From Microglena sp. YARC (lineage: Eukaryota; Chlorophyta; Chlorophyceae; Chlamydomonadales; Chlamydomonadaceae), in NCBI GenBank assembly GCA_022414725.1, contig CM039462.1, forward strand, positions 14,019,233 through 14,083,232: 64,000 bases of DNA, given 5' to 3'. The position numbers and the translations under genes are program-made. A model generated the notes under the pieces. That model was not told the origin of the DNA. It did not search any database and saw only the letters and a list, made by a program, of their open reading frames with translations. Positions 19,983-34,900 of this stretch are shown in pieces. How positions within the stretch are numbered: the first letter of the stretch is position 1; each line of letters starts with the position of its first letter.

Positions 19983-22900
19983 TGTGTGGAGTGTGAGGTG
20001 ATGTGTGTGATGTGTGTGGTGTGTGTGTGTGTGGTGTGTGTGTGGAGTGTGAGGTGATGTGTGTGTGTGTGGTGTGTGTGTGTGGTGTGTGTGTGTGGTG
20101 TGTGTGTGTGGAGTGTGAGGTGATGTGTGTGTGTGTGGTGTGTGTGTGTGGAGTGTGAGGTGATGTGTGTGTGTGATGTGTGTGTGGTGTGTGTGTAGTG
20201 TGTGTGTGTGGAGTGTGAGGTGGTGTGTGTGTGGTGTGTTTGTGTGTAGCGATGGTTACCTATGTGGCCAATAATTTGCTTGCTAGATAATGCATTGGCG
20301 GCCAACAAGCAAAGCAAACAACGGCACAGTTTAGAACTGAAAGGCAGTAGCAAGATCAGTGTTTAATAAATTAAATATGTATAGTGCAAGCCTCTATACA
20401 GTACTGAATCCAAGTGAAATTAATATATAAAAAAAAAAAAAAAACCCTGCAACTCTAAACAGTGCCCCGCTAGTATACTCGTTCACAGACTAGAAGAGAA
20501 GTATGGCAATACTGGCACGGCTTGGAATTGAAAGGCAGTAGCAAGATCAGTGTTCAATAATTTAAATATGTAGTGCAAAGCTCTTTACTGAATCCAACTG
20601 AATTTAATACATTAAAAAAACAAAAAACCCTGCAACTCTAAACAGTGCCCCACTAGTAGACTCGTTCACGGACTAGAAGAGAAGTATGGCAATAATGGCA
20701 CAGCTTGGTAGTGCTGTTCAGAGGCAAAATCGACTTTCTCCGACAAACTAGAAGAGAAGCATGGCAGTACTCGTTCACAGACTAAAAGAGAAGTATGGCA
20801 ATACTGGCACGGCTTGGAATTGAAAGGCAGTAGCAAGATTAGTTCTTAACTTGAATTCAGTAATGAAATATGTAGTGCGAGCCTATACATTGAATCCAGG
20901 TGAATTTAGTATATTGAAAAACACAACTCCAGCAAATTCGTTGAACAGTGCCCCACTAATATACGCATTGACAAGCTAGAAGATAAGTATGGCAGTTATG
21001 GCTCAGCTTGGAATTGAAACTTTGAAAGGCGGTAGCAAATCAGTGTTTATTAATTAAATATAGAGTGCAAGCCTCTTTACCGAATCCAAGCAGGGTACTG
21101 CAAAGGGTCCACCAAACACACACACACAGGCGAACACACACAGCCGCCCTTGCCTCCCACACACTGTTCACAAAGCTGTTGCCCAGGGCTTCAAAGGCCT
21201 GCAGCAGAAACAGGTCCAACCCCACAGGGTCCCACTAGCAATAGGTTAGGCCCCCCCCGCGACTACCCTTGACCGCCCTAAGCTAGTACCGCCCCCTACT
21301 GTCCGTTCAATACTGTACCGCCCCCTACTGTCCGTTCAATACTGTACCGCCCCCTACTGTCCGTTCAATACTGTACCGCCCCCTACTGTCCGTTCAATCG
21401 TTGGGGTTATTGGACATTTACTTCAAAGTCGTTTCAACTTAGGTTTAGCGCACGCGGCAGCGCGATGTCGCGCACACGTTTTGAGTCCCACTGTGCGTTT
21501 CGCACAGTTTTTCAACCCCCTGAAGGCGCAGCGCGCAGTTTTTGCGCTCTTAGCACTGCTAAGTGCTGACCAATTTACCGTTTGTGCGCTTTTTAAAGCG
21601 CTGACAAATTTGGCAAAATGTAGTACCCTGAATCCAAGTGAATTTAATATAAAATTGAAAAAATAAAAATCCAGACATTTCATTTAACAGTGTTCGCGTT
21701 GACGACCAAGAAGTAAACAACGGCACAGTTTGGAGTTGAGAGATGGTCGTAGCAATATCAGCTTTTATTTTCTGCCATGAGCAGCAGCTTCTAGGCAGCT
21801 ACCCAGTGGTAGCATGCTGTTCAAGGTTCTGAGGTAGTAGCTAGAAGTTTTAGCAATGCAGTGGATGATTTGGATTAGGGTTTTCAAAACATTTCATCGT
21901 TCGTACCTCGAACTTTGGAATTTAGCCCAAGAATTCTGACATTTTGGCCCGAGAATTCTGAGAATTCTGAGAATTGTCGTAAATTTTGCCTGGAAACGTT
22001 GAGGTACGATTTACGAAGTATGAGACCCACATCCAAATCATCCACTGAAAGGCTATTCAGGGAACAAACAACACACATATTTTCACCGGCGCTAAATTTG
22101 GGCCCGTGCAAATCCAAGCTTACACACACACACCACCACCACCACACACACAAATTCATATGGTGGAGATGAGACAAATGGATCCTGTTGCTATGCATGG
22201 GGGACTCACACATCTTTGGGCGGAACTCAAGCTTACACTAAGACACACACCACCACCACACACACACCACACAAACACACATACATTCATCTGGTGGAGA
22301 TGAGACAAATGGATCCTGTTGCTATGCATGGGGGACTCACACATCTTTGGGGGGAACTCAAGCTTACACTTACACACACACCACCACCACACACACACCA
22401 CACAAACACACATAAATTCATCTGGTGGAGATGAGACAAATGGATCCTGTTGCTATGCATGGGGGACTCACACATCTTTGGGGGGAACTCAAGCTTACAC
22501 TAAGACACACACCACCACCACACACACACCACACAAACACACATAAATTCATCTGGTGGAGATGAGACGAATGGGTCCTGTTCATATGCATGGGGGACTC
22601 ACACATCTTTGGGGGGAACTCAAGCTTACACTTACACACACACCACCACCACACACACACCACACACACACATAAATTCATCTGGTGGAGATGAGACGAA
22701 TGGGTCCTGTTGCTATGCATGGGGGATTCACACATCTTTGGGGGGAACTCAAGCTTACACTTACACACACACCACCACCACACACACACACAAATTCATA
22801 TGGTGGAGATGAGACGAATGGATCCGGTTGCTATGCATGGGGGACTCACACATCTTTGGGGGAACTCAAGCTTACACTTACACACACACCACCACCACCA

Positions 22901-25900
22901 CACACACACACCACACACACACACCACACATACACACCCAGCCACCAAATCACCTGGTGGAGATGGGACGAATGGCTGTTCCTCTGACTTTGGAGCAATC
23001 ACTTACACCCACACCCACACACCCACCCAGCCACACACACATAAAATCACCTGGTGGAGATGGGACGAAAGGCTGTTCCTCTGACTTTGGAGCAATCACT
23101 TACTCGCACATCCAGCCAGCCACCACACCCACACACCCAGCCACCAAATCACCTGGTGGAGATGGGACGAAAGGCTGTTCCTCTGATTTTGGAGCAATCA
23201 CTTACACCCCCACAGCCAGCCAGCCACCACACCCACACACCCAGCCACCAAATCACCTGGTGGAGATGGGACGAAAGGCTGTTCCTCTGACTTTGGAGCA
23301 ATCACTTACACCCCCACAGCCAGCCAGCCACCACACCCACACACCCAGCCACCAAATCACCTGGTGGAGATGGGACGAAAGGCTGTTCCTCTGACTTTGG
23401 AGCAATCACTTACACCCCCACAGCCAGCCAGCCAACACACCCACCCACCCAGCCACCAAATCACCCACCCACCCAGCCACCACACCCACCTGGTGGAGAT
23501 GGGACGAAAGGCTGTTCCTCTGACTTTGGAGCAATCACTTACACCCCCACAGCCAGCCAGCCAACACACCCACCCACCCAGCCACCAAATCACCCACCCA
23601 CCCAGCCACCACACCCACCTGGTGGAGATGAGACGAACGGCTGTTCCTCTGACTTTGGATGTTCAGGTCCCAATTCAAGTACCGCTTCTCACAGATCATG
23701 TTCACCAGGTCTCGGATAGACAGACCCTGAGGCCCGCCATGGCACAGTGCCTGCGACAGCAGGTATAAGCATGAGTTAGAGTAATTATTGTTTTAACCTG
23801 AACTACTGGCGAGTACCCCTCCTCACGGATCATGTTCACCAGGTCTCGGATAGACAGACCCTGAGGCCCGCCATGGCACAGAGCCTGCGACAGCAGGTAT
23901 AAGCACGAGTTTGAAAATAACTACTGCTCAAAAACTACTAGCGAGTACCCCTCCTCGCGGATCATGTTTATTTACTAGGGCCCGGATAGACAGACCCTGA
24001 GGCCCGCCATGGCACAGTGCCTGCAGCAGCAGGTATAAGCATGAGTTAGAATAATTTTTGTTTTAACAAAACTACTAGCAAGTACCCCTTCTCACAGATC
24101 ATATTAACCAGGGCCGGATAGACAGACCCTGAGGCCCGCCACCGCAAAGAGCGTGCGACAAGAGGAGTACACACAATTATTTTTTGTTAGGTTTAAACAA
24201 GTCAAATTTAAGGATACAAAAACATTCCATACCAATCTAATGTACGACTTTATAATGAGTGAAGTCCGCCCGCCATGGCACAGTGCCTGCGACAGCAGGT
24301 ATACGCATGAGTTAGAACAATAAAAAAACAAAAATAATAAAACTACTCAGGAAACTACTGCTCAAAAACAACTAGCAAGTACCGCTTCTCACAGATCATG
24401 TTCACTAGGGCTTGGATAGACAGACCCTGAGGCCTGCTACAGAGCACAGTGCCTGCGACAGCAGGTATAAGCATGAGTTAGAACAATTCTTGTTTTAACC
24501 TAAACTACTAGCAAGTACCCCTTCTCACAGATCATGTTTACTGGGGCCCGGATAGACAGACCCTGAGGCCCGCTACAGAGCACAGTGCCTGCGACAGCAG
24601 GTATAAGCATGAGTTAGAACAAAACAGTCTACTGCTCAAAAGCAAATGGGAAGTACCGCTGCTCACATATCCGGTTTACTAGGGCCCGGATAGACAGACC
24701 CTGCAGGCTGCAGCCCGCCATGGCACAGAGCCTACGACAGCAGGTATGAGCACGAGTTTGAACAATTCTTGTTTTTAACACAACTACAAGCAAGTACCCC
24801 TTCTCACACATCATATTTACCAGGGCCGGATAGACAGACCCTGAGGCCCGCCATGGCACAGAGCCTACGACAGCAGGTATAAGCACGAGTTTGAAAAAAC
24901 TACTGCTAAACAAATACTAGCGAGTACCCCTCCTCACGGATCATGTTTCTTTACTAGGGCCCTGATAGACAGACCCTGAGGCCCGCCATGGCACAGTGCC
25001 TGCGACAGCAGGTATATGCATGAGTTAGAACAATTCTTGTTTTTACCAAAACTACTAGCGAGTACCCCTCCTCACAGATCATGTTTACCAGGGCCCAGAT
25101 AGACAGACCCTGAGGCCCGCCATGGCACAGAGCCTACGACAGCAGGTATACACACAATTGTTTTTTGTTAGGTTTAAACAAGTCAAATTTAAGGATACAA
25201 AAACATTCCATACCAATCAAAATTATAATTTTATAAATGAGCGAAGTCAGCTCACCATGACTGAGTACCTGCAGTGCTAGGTATAAGCATGCTTTAGGTA
25301 TAACACACAGGATGCAAATGCAAATGCATAGGCCTATGCAAAGATGCATACATGGAATGAGACAAGTCCTTGGCGCGTCGCAAGCGATTTGAACAATTGG
25401 CAGAGAGTGTTGACTATCGGAGCAATAGGTGGCAACGGAATCGAGTGCAGCAGACCGAAGCCAGTTTTTACGAGACAGTGAGGGCCAGGGTTTCTTGTTT
25501 CTTGTGGTCGGACAAACGGACAACGGGGCTTCCGCCCCTCAATGAGTAAATGACAGATTCACCAGTTGACCAAACCACACTACTCTTTAAACCAAACCAA
25601 ACCAAAGTAAATACAAGGGGGGGGGATCCACCAAAACCAACACGTTCAATCAACCCCAAACCACTCTAACCTTGAAACCAAACCAAACAGAAGGGGGGCT
25701 TCGCCAAAAACAACATTTTCACAGCACCAAACAACAACACTACTCTTGAAACCAAACCAAACAGAAGGGGGAGCTCCGCCCAAAAGGCTCACCTTAATGG
25801 CTGCTACTTTCACTGAGCTGCTGGACACCTTCTTCAGATGGGCTTCAACTTTCTCTGCACTTGCACCCTGCTTCACGGCCGCCGCAACAGCCTCTGTACG

Positions 25901-28900
25901 CTGTTTCATGTCCTCCTCCACGGTGATTGCGTCTGCGCTAGTCCCCCCCTGGCTGGAGCTCACAGCCCCTTGACTGCCGCCAGGAGGAGGGGGGCTGGTT
26001 GGTTCAGATGCCTGGTGATGGGATGGGATGGGATGGGATGGGATGGAATGGGAGGGGAGATGGAAGGGCTCAGGAGGGGGGCTGGTTGGTTCAGAAGCCT
26101 GGTGATGGGATGGAATAGGATGGGATGGGAGGGGAGGGGATTGGAGGGGAGATGGAAGGGCTCAGGAGGTGGCTGGTTGGGGGATGGGAGATGGAAGGGC
26201 TCAGGAGGGGGGCTGGTTGGTTCAGATGCCTGGTGATGGGATGGGATGAGATGGAATGGGAGGGGAGATGGAAGGGCTCGGGAGGTGGCTGGTGAGGGGG
26301 GTGGGAGATGAAAGGGCTCAGGAGGGGGGCTGGTTGGTTCAGATGCCTGGTGATGGGATGGAATAGGATGGGAGATGGAAGGGCTCAGGATGGGGATGGG
26401 ATGGGATGGGATGGGATGGGAGGGGAGGGGATTGGAGGGGAGATGGAAGGGCTCAGGAGGTGGCTGGTTGGGGGATGGGAGATGGAAGGGATCAGGAGGG
26501 AAGGAAGGGAGGGAAGGGCTCAGTAGGTGGGCTGGTTGGTTCAGATGCCTAGGGATGTGATGGGAGGGGAGATGGAAGGGCTCAGGAGGTGGGACGTAAC
26601 TGGGAAGGTTGGTTAGGGGAGAGCTGTAGGAGGGGCAGGAGCAGGAGTGCGAGCAGGAGGACGAGCAAATTGAGCGACTCAGTGCGACCCAGTGAGACGC
26701 GCTGCCCCCGAAAACCCTACGGAGCGTGAAGAAGAGCCCAGGGGGTGTGGGGGGGGTTAGGGGGGTTGGGGGGGGGGGTATTTCTGACTAGTTTGGCCAG
26801 ACCCATGCAGCGACGGAATGTTGAGACGTCCTCGGAAAAAAAACAGCCTACTATGGTCAAACCGATCCAACTGTAAACACAAGCAAAAGGTGGTCTATAA
26901 CTGAGCGATTTTTGAATCATAAACAATCAGCGGGAAGAGAAGTTAACAGTCATTTTATAAATGACATTTGTCCCACGTCGACAAACCCCACCCACCATCA
27001 ACCACCAGCCAATAACCACCAGCAACAGCAACAACCAGCCGATGACCACCAGCAACAACCACCACCCAATAACCACCAGCAACAACCACCACCACCCAAT
27101 AACCACCAGCAACAACCACCGCCACCCACCATCAACAACAACCACCAACCACCCAACAATACCCACAACCATGCCCCCACCACCATACCACCACCACTTA
27201 TCCCACCTCGGGAGCGATGGCTGCCGGCTTCTGCGAAGGTTGGGAAGTACTGACTCCTCCTCCTGGAGCCCCTGCTGGTGCTAGCTGTCCTGCATCAACA
27301 ACCACCACCCACCACCCAATAGCCACCATCAACAACAACCACCACCATCAACAACCACCACCATCAACAAACACCACCCACCACCAACACCACCCACCAC
27401 CACCCAACAATACCCACAACCATGCCCCCACCACCATACCACCACCACTTGTCCCACCTCAGGAGCGATGGCTGCCGGCTTCTGCGAAGGTTGGGAAGTA
27501 CTGACTCCTCCTCCTGGAGCCCCTGCTGGTGCAGGTGCTAGCTGTCCTGCAGCAGCTGTGGCTGCGGGGGCCTTGGCCTGGGCTGGAACAACAGCAGGAG
27601 CTGCAGGGGTGGGTTTGGCGGCTGGGGCAGATGGAGCGGCAGTGGTTACGGATCTGGAGGGGGGGGCAATCAGGGATGGCGGAGGATGGACAGAGGCAGG
27701 TGGAGGTGCAGCTGCTGCTACTGCTGCTGTTGTGGAAGGTGCTTCCGGCGCCACAGCAGTTACCGTCGGAGCTGCTGTGGAAGGCCCTGCAGTAGGAGCA
27801 TTCGCTGGGGCATCCTGTTTCGGCTCTGTGGGTTTCCCCTTCTCTCCTTCTGTAGTGGGGGGGCCTGTGGGAGCTGTCTCCTTCCCACTGGGAGCAACTG
27901 CAGCTACAGGAGCTGTTGCTGTTCCTGCTGCTGCTAGCTTGGCCGCTATCTTTTGCTTCTTTGCTGCGGCCTTCTCTCCTCCCTCCTTTTTCACCCCTGC
28001 CTTCTCTCCTTCCGTCTTTGGCTTTTTGGGGGGCTTGGCCCCAGCTGGCTTCTTGTCCTTCCCATCCTTTCCGTCCTTAGCTCCCCCCTCCTCCGATGAA
28101 CCCTTCGCCTTGTCACCGGCAGGGGGTTTGCCACTGCCCCCTTCACCTGCGAGGGCAGATTTCTTGCTGGATGCCCGCACCCTCTTGTTGCCCTTCTCCA
28201 TGTACTTTTGGAGGGTGGCAACATCCACGCATTTGGCTTTGTCCCAGCCTGCAATCTCCACCGACAGGGTGTGCTCGAACCCGGCGCGGTTCAGCGACTT
28301 TTGAAAACTCGCAAGTTTGTCCAGCTTGGTCTACACATTGCAGGGGGGTTGAAAGGAGATAGGGTTAGGAGTTGCTGCTTGTATTAGTTAGTATGGCAAT
28401 TAGGAGAAGGGGCATGGTGGCCACATCCATGCCTTTGGCTTTGTCCCAGCCTGCAATCTCCACCGACAGGGCGTGCTCGTACCCGGCGCGGTTCAGCGAC
28501 TTTTGAAAACTCACAAGTTTGTCCAGCTTGGTCTACGCATGACGGGGGGTTGAAAGGAGATAGGGTTAGGAGTCGCTGCTTGTATTAGTTAGAGTGGTAC
28601 TTGGGAGTAGCTACATGTAGTAGCGAGTAGCCGCTACCTTCAAGTTAGGAGCCCTAGTCGATACATGTAGTAGGTAGTATGGTAGTTAGGAGTCGCTTCC
28701 TGTATTAGCTAGTATGGTTATAAGGAGTAGCTACCTTGGAGGTAGGAGACCTGGTCGATACATGTAGTAGTTAGTATGGTAGTTAGGAGTCTCGACCTGT
28801 ATTGGTTAGTATGGTAATTAGGAGTCGCTACATGCAGCAGTTAGTAGCCGTAGTAGATGGTAGCCGCTGCCTTCGAGTAAGGAGTCCTGGTCGATACATG

Positions 28901-31900
28901 TAGTAGTTACACACCCACACCCACACCTAGCACCATCACCATCACCAATCCCCCCACACCGACTACTCATGCATACTAAACTCACTTGCAAGGCCGGATT
29001 CATAGAGGTGAAATTGAAGGCCTAACCCCCACCCCCCTCACCCACACATCTAGCACTATCACCATCACCAATCCCCCCGCATCGACTACTTGTGCGTACT
29101 AAACTCACTTGCAAGGCTAGATTCATAGTGGTGAAATTGAAGCTCCCCACCCCCACCCCACACACACATCTAGCACCATCACCAACCCCCCCACATCGAC
29201 TACTTGTGCGGACTAAACTCACTTGCAAAGCTGGATTCATAGTGGTGACATTGAAGCCCCCCCCCCCCCCCCCACCACCACCACCCACCCACCCACACAT
29301 GTAGCACCATGACCATCACCAATCCCCCCACACCGACTGCTCGTGCGTACTAAACTCACTTGCAAGGCTAGATTATAGTGGTGAAATTGAAGCTCCCCAC
29401 CCCCACCCCACACACACATCTAGCACCATCACCGATCCCCCACAACGACTACTCATGCATACTAAACTCACTTGCAAGGCTGGATTCATAATGGTGACAT
29501 TGACCCCCCCCACCCACCCACCCACAATCACCCCCACACACCCCCACACATATCTACCACCATCACCATCACCAAGCCCCCCACACCGACTACTCGTGTG
29601 CCCTAAACTTACTTGCAAGGCTGGATTCATAGTGGTGACATTGAAGTCCTCACTCAGGGTCTCGTCTGCAAAAGGGGACAGGGGACGAGGGGCAACATAA
29701 TTAGTATGTCTGTATTTGTGTGGTTGGCCCCAGTGAAAGCAAACAGACTGGCCCCTCAACCTCACGCCTCGTAACAAGGCGTACAATTTATTTATGTAGT
29801 ATCTGTATTTTGTATGCTACTGAAGGGGCTGGCAATCGGTTGGAGGGACTTGCCCATCTTCGAACAATCAAAACAATTCCGGAGTCTTAGGAGGCGTTGC
29901 TATTACGGTGCACTGTCATAGGCAGGTCATTGTTGACCTAAGACAAGCCCGCTCCACACATACAGGGGGGGGGGGGGGGGGGGGGGGGGTCTGCTGTTAT
30001 TTACAAGCTATTTGTACAAGCTTTATATATGCAATTACAAGCTATATGTATGCTATATGTGTGCTATATCATAGCATCCGCCACAGTGAACACCATGTAC
30101 AAATGCACCTTTCCAAGCTGTGAGCAGGATTGCCACATACTTTACACATACAGGCTTATCAACCCACTCACCTGCATTGGCACCCCTTGCTGAAGTGATC
30201 AGCAACTAAATACACCTCTTAGAGTTAATCTTGATGGTTTGGGGCTGAGCAAGTCTCTGTAGCCTATGAGGCTACCCCTTGAGTGTAGCATACATACACC
30301 CTTGAGCTAACCCACTCACCTGCACTGGCACCCTTTGTGGACGTGATCAGCTGCGTGCCAGCTTCCATCGCTACCTTGAGCTCACTCTTCAGCTTCTCAC
30401 TGCCAGTAATAGCATCTGCCACAGTGGACATCATGTACGCGCGTACTTCGCCAGGCTGTAAGTAGGAGATCAACACGGGGCCCAGATCTGCAACCTTCTC
30501 ATCCACTTCTGCTTCTGGCAGAGAACCATGCTGTTTGTGCAATACGAAGGCAAGCTTGCAAAGTCGGTGCTTGACCTGCATCAGCGTTTATGGATGGTGG
30601 TAGTAGTTACACTGCATCGTCATATATACAGGTTATTGTCGACCCAAGTATAACTTCTTACAGCAAGCCATGCTGCCATGCGATTTAAATGCAAGCTTGC
30701 GCCAGTCGGGGCTTGACCTGCGTCAATGTAACTGAATGGTGGTAGGTACATCGGATCGTCATGTATGATATATACAGGTCTTTGTAGACCCAAGCTCATC
30801 CACCTCTACTTCCAACAGTGAACCATGCTGCAATGCGATGGGTGGTGATAATGATTGCATTACATTGTTGTAGACAGGTCTTTGGCGACCCAAGCTCACA
30901 CACGTCTGCTTCTGATAGCAAGCCATGCTGCAATGCGATGCAAAGGCAAGCTTGGCCAGTCAGTGCTTAACCTGCGTCAGCGAGAATGGTTGGTGATGAT
31001 GATTACATTGCATTGTCATTGAGGCAGCCCCCAGTGTTTGTCCGGTCGACCATCCATCCATCTAACCGTGATGAAGCCTGACACGTCAGCCAACGGGCTC
31101 GTAACTAATCCGACCAAGGACCCTGCATGACCCTGCATCCGACCAGGTGCACTGCAGGTGAGGGACCCTGCATCCAACCATCTATCCTTCTGACCGCGAT
31201 GAAGCCCGACACGTCAGCCAACGGGCTCGTAACTAACTCGCTTCCGTTGCCTCCTTTCGCTCAGTCGCTATCACTCTCCGCCAATTTTTAGCGTTAGGCG
31301 ACGCTGCATAGAACTTGTTAGCTTATATACATTTCTCCTTTTTCCTTGCGACTTCGCATTTGCTAGCTTCTTACCTCTGCCACTGTTAGTGGTTAAGATC
31401 TGAGTCCTGCTCTAGGGGGGTTAATACCTACGCCACCAAAACGGTGGTTGGGAGTTTGGTTTGTTTGTCCTCGACACACCCCTGATGTAATGGTTTTTTT
31501 TGCTTCGTGGGTGCTTTTTCTTTTTGTTTCAGCACAGAGCCTCATACACCCTCGTGGTGTTAAGTAGACTTTAACATGTAATGTAATGTAATATAATGTA
31601 ATGTAATGTAATGTAATGCAATGCATGATGGTGACTTACGAATGAATAATTGATTTCTGACCACCGGGCATGTGTCCCTCTCACTCCTTTCTGACATCTT
31701 CCAGGTAAGTAGATGTAATAAATTGGACCCAGGACATCGCTAGCCTCGCTCTAGATCTTCAGATCTGGCCAGGGGATGGGATGTACTCAGGAGCGTTGTA
31801 TGGTAGTGAGTTTTCTGGACGCTGTCAACCGCCATGGTAGCTTTGTTCAGGTAAAGTAGCAGCTCGTTCCCTACTGCCCTGCTCCCCTTAGGCCGTTCCC

Positions 31901-34900
31901 TACCGACGGGGCTCCCTTAATACCACACCCTACCAGGCGTTATTATTACTCTTACATCTTGATGACAACATGAATTAAGTATCAGAGTACTACGATTTAT
32001 GACTGCCAGGAATGTGTCCCTTTCACTTATATCATGTTTGTCCTGGGTGGCTGGGCATTACCGGTAATACCCCAAAAGCGATTAGGGGAAAGTGGAATAA
32101 AAAGCTCACATCTTTCTCAAATTGCATGGAGATCTTTACAGTGTCAACTTAAAGAGTAGTAGAACACATATATATCATCCGATAAGCTATAGTGGTACAT
32201 CCACATGTTTGAATTGTGTATCAGAGCACTTACTTTAGTAACCATGTCCTTAACGCTAGTTTACGTTGCTGAAACGAAACCCAAAATCCCTAGGAGCAGG
32301 ATGGTGAATTATGAACAAATAATTTATTTCTGACCGCCGGGAATGTGTCCCTTTGTTGATCATGCACCACATGTTTTGTTACATAACTAACCCATCAATG
32401 CATGCCTAGCATGGCCACATGGTGAGGACCTACATGTACCAATTGGGGTTAGTTTTGGGAGGGGGTATCTAAGCTAAAACTCAAATTTTACTCCTTGATG
32501 ACAATTTGGATTGTGCATTCTGACTTTAGTAACCCTGCCCTTAGCGCTAGTTAACGCTGCTGAAACAAACGCGTTCCTTTCGATCTTCCAGAAGCAGAGG
32601 CAGAACTGGTTGCGGGTTATAACGAGTAGCCGTAGAATAATAATACGTGCCGGAGGTCCTGTCACAGATTTCTCCAAAACCAAAGTTGAAGATGCGGGCC
32701 TGCTCAAGTTGCGCCGTGTTGCACGGAAAAAACAGTACTCATAACTAGGGTTGGGCTGACATATAAACGTATGATATACGTTTATACGTTTATACGTATA
32801 AATACGCCTTATATTTTTTCTCAAATCGACCTTATATACGTCGTATACAAAACGTATAGTCTGTACTTCAAGAAGTACAGCACACGTCCCGGCACTTTTC
32901 TTGCTTTCCATTATATTTTTGATTTAGATAGCTCATTGGAAAGTTTTTGACCTCCTCTATCACAATATGCAATAAAAATCACCATTCACACGCATTATTT
33001 TATAAACATTTGGCCTAACGGTTGATCTAGATAGCCAGGATGGCACACATATCTGAGCGCCACCTAGCCGTCCATTCCACAAGCTGTGCTCCTACGTGGG
33101 CTTGAAGGATTGATGGTGCAAGCCTAGTGCAATGTGAACATGGACAAAATTGCAATACCGTTATGTACTTTTATTATTATACACTCATACAGTTATAATA
33201 GACCAACTCGCATTTACTGGCTCATTTAGATTGGCACCGCGCTTTCTGGTCGTTATTTCTTTTCTGAGATTTGGAAAACCTAAACTTGCCAGATTATTTT
33301 TCTGAGAGTTGATATGTGATGCCAATGAAATTAGCTATGCAGCAATACCTTTAATACCATGTAAACGCATGTAAACGCATGTAAACGCATGTAAACGCAG
33401 CAATACCTTTAATACCATGTAAACGCATGTAAACGCATGTAAACGAAGCAATACCTTTAATACCATGTAAACGCATGTAAACGCATGTAAACGCATGTAA
33501 ACGCAGCAATACCCTTTAATACCATGTAAACGCATGTAAACGCATGTAAACGCAGCAATACCTTTAATACCATGTAAACGCATGTAAACGCATGTAAACG
33601 CAGCAATACCTTTAATACCATGTAAACGCATGTAAACGCATGTAAACGCAGCAATACCTTTAATACCATGTAAACGCATGTAAACGCAGCAATACCTTAA
33701 ATACCATGTAAACGCATGTAAACGCAGCAATACCTTAAATACCATGTAAACGCATGTAAACGCATGTAAACGCAGCAATACCTTTAATACCATGTAAACG
33801 CATGTAAACGCATGTAAACGCATGTAAACGAAGCAATACCTTTAATACCATGTAAACGCATGTAAACGCATGTAAACGCAGCAATACCTTTCATACCATG
33901 TAAACGCATGTAAACGCAGCAATACCATTAATACCATGTAAACGCATGTAAACGCATGTAAACGCATGTAAACGAAGCAATACCTTTAATACCATGTAAA
34001 CGCATGTAAACGCATGTAAACACAGCAATACCTTTCATACCCTGTAAACGCATGTAAACGCAGCAATACCTTTAATACCATGTAAACGCATGTAAATGCA
34101 TGTAAACGCAGCAATACCTTTAATACCATGTAAACGCATGTAAACGCATGTAAACGCATGTAAACGCATGTAAACGCATGTAAACGCATGTAAACGCATG
34201 TAAACGCAGCACTACCTTTCATACCATGTAAACGCATGTAAACGCAGCAATACCTTTAATACCATGTAAACGCATGTAAATGCATGTAAACGCAGCAATA
34301 CCTTTAATACCATGTAAACGCATGTAAACGAAGCAATACCTTTAATACCATGTAAACGCATGTAAACGCATGTAAACGCAGCAATACCTTTAATGTAAAC
34401 GCATGTAAACGCATGTAAACGCATGTAAACGAAGCAATACCTTTAATACCATGTAAACGCATGTAAACGCATGTAAGCGCATGTAAACGCATGTAAACGC
34501 AGCAATACCGTTTTTACCATGTAAACGCATGTAAACGCAGCAATACCTTTAATACCATGTAAAAGCATGTCAACGCATGTAAACGAAGCAATACCTTTAA
34601 TGCCATGTCAACGCATGTAAACGCATGTAAACGAAGCAATACCTTTCATACCATGTAAACGCATGTAAACGCATGTAAACGCAGCAATACCTTTAATACC
34701 ATGTAAACGCATGTAAACGCACGTAACTGCAGCAATACCTTAAATACCATGTAAACGCATGTAGACGCATGTAAACACATGTAAACGCAGCAATACCTTT
34801 AATGCCATGTAAACGCATGTAAACGCATGTGAACGCAGCAATACCTTTAATACCATGTAAACGCATGTAAACGCATGTAAACGCAGCAATACCTTTTATA

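Larger units (their letters stand above)
19075..21760 (-). repeat. Exon-edge array: about ten E16 acceptor copies
   Basis: TTGCTTGCTAGATGACAC, GATGACCAGCAAGCAAACAA and TGGCACAG recur near 19220, 19380, 19530, 19685, 20295, 20500, 20670, 20780, 20970 and 21710. From 20340 to 21060 they are embedded in about 180-bp units with GCAACTCTAAACAGTGCCCC. (GT)n-rich stretches fill 19080-20240. Confidence 0.88.

Noticed and set aside
19724..20353. His-Thr repeat frame (HTHTHT)
   Set aside because: Produced by (GT)n-rich intron sequence between E16 acceptor copies.
27468..28304. 278-codon Ala/Gly-rich frame on the plus strand
   Set aside because: It is the antisense of exon E13. Composition bias opens both strands, but only the minus strand joins neighbouring exons in phase.
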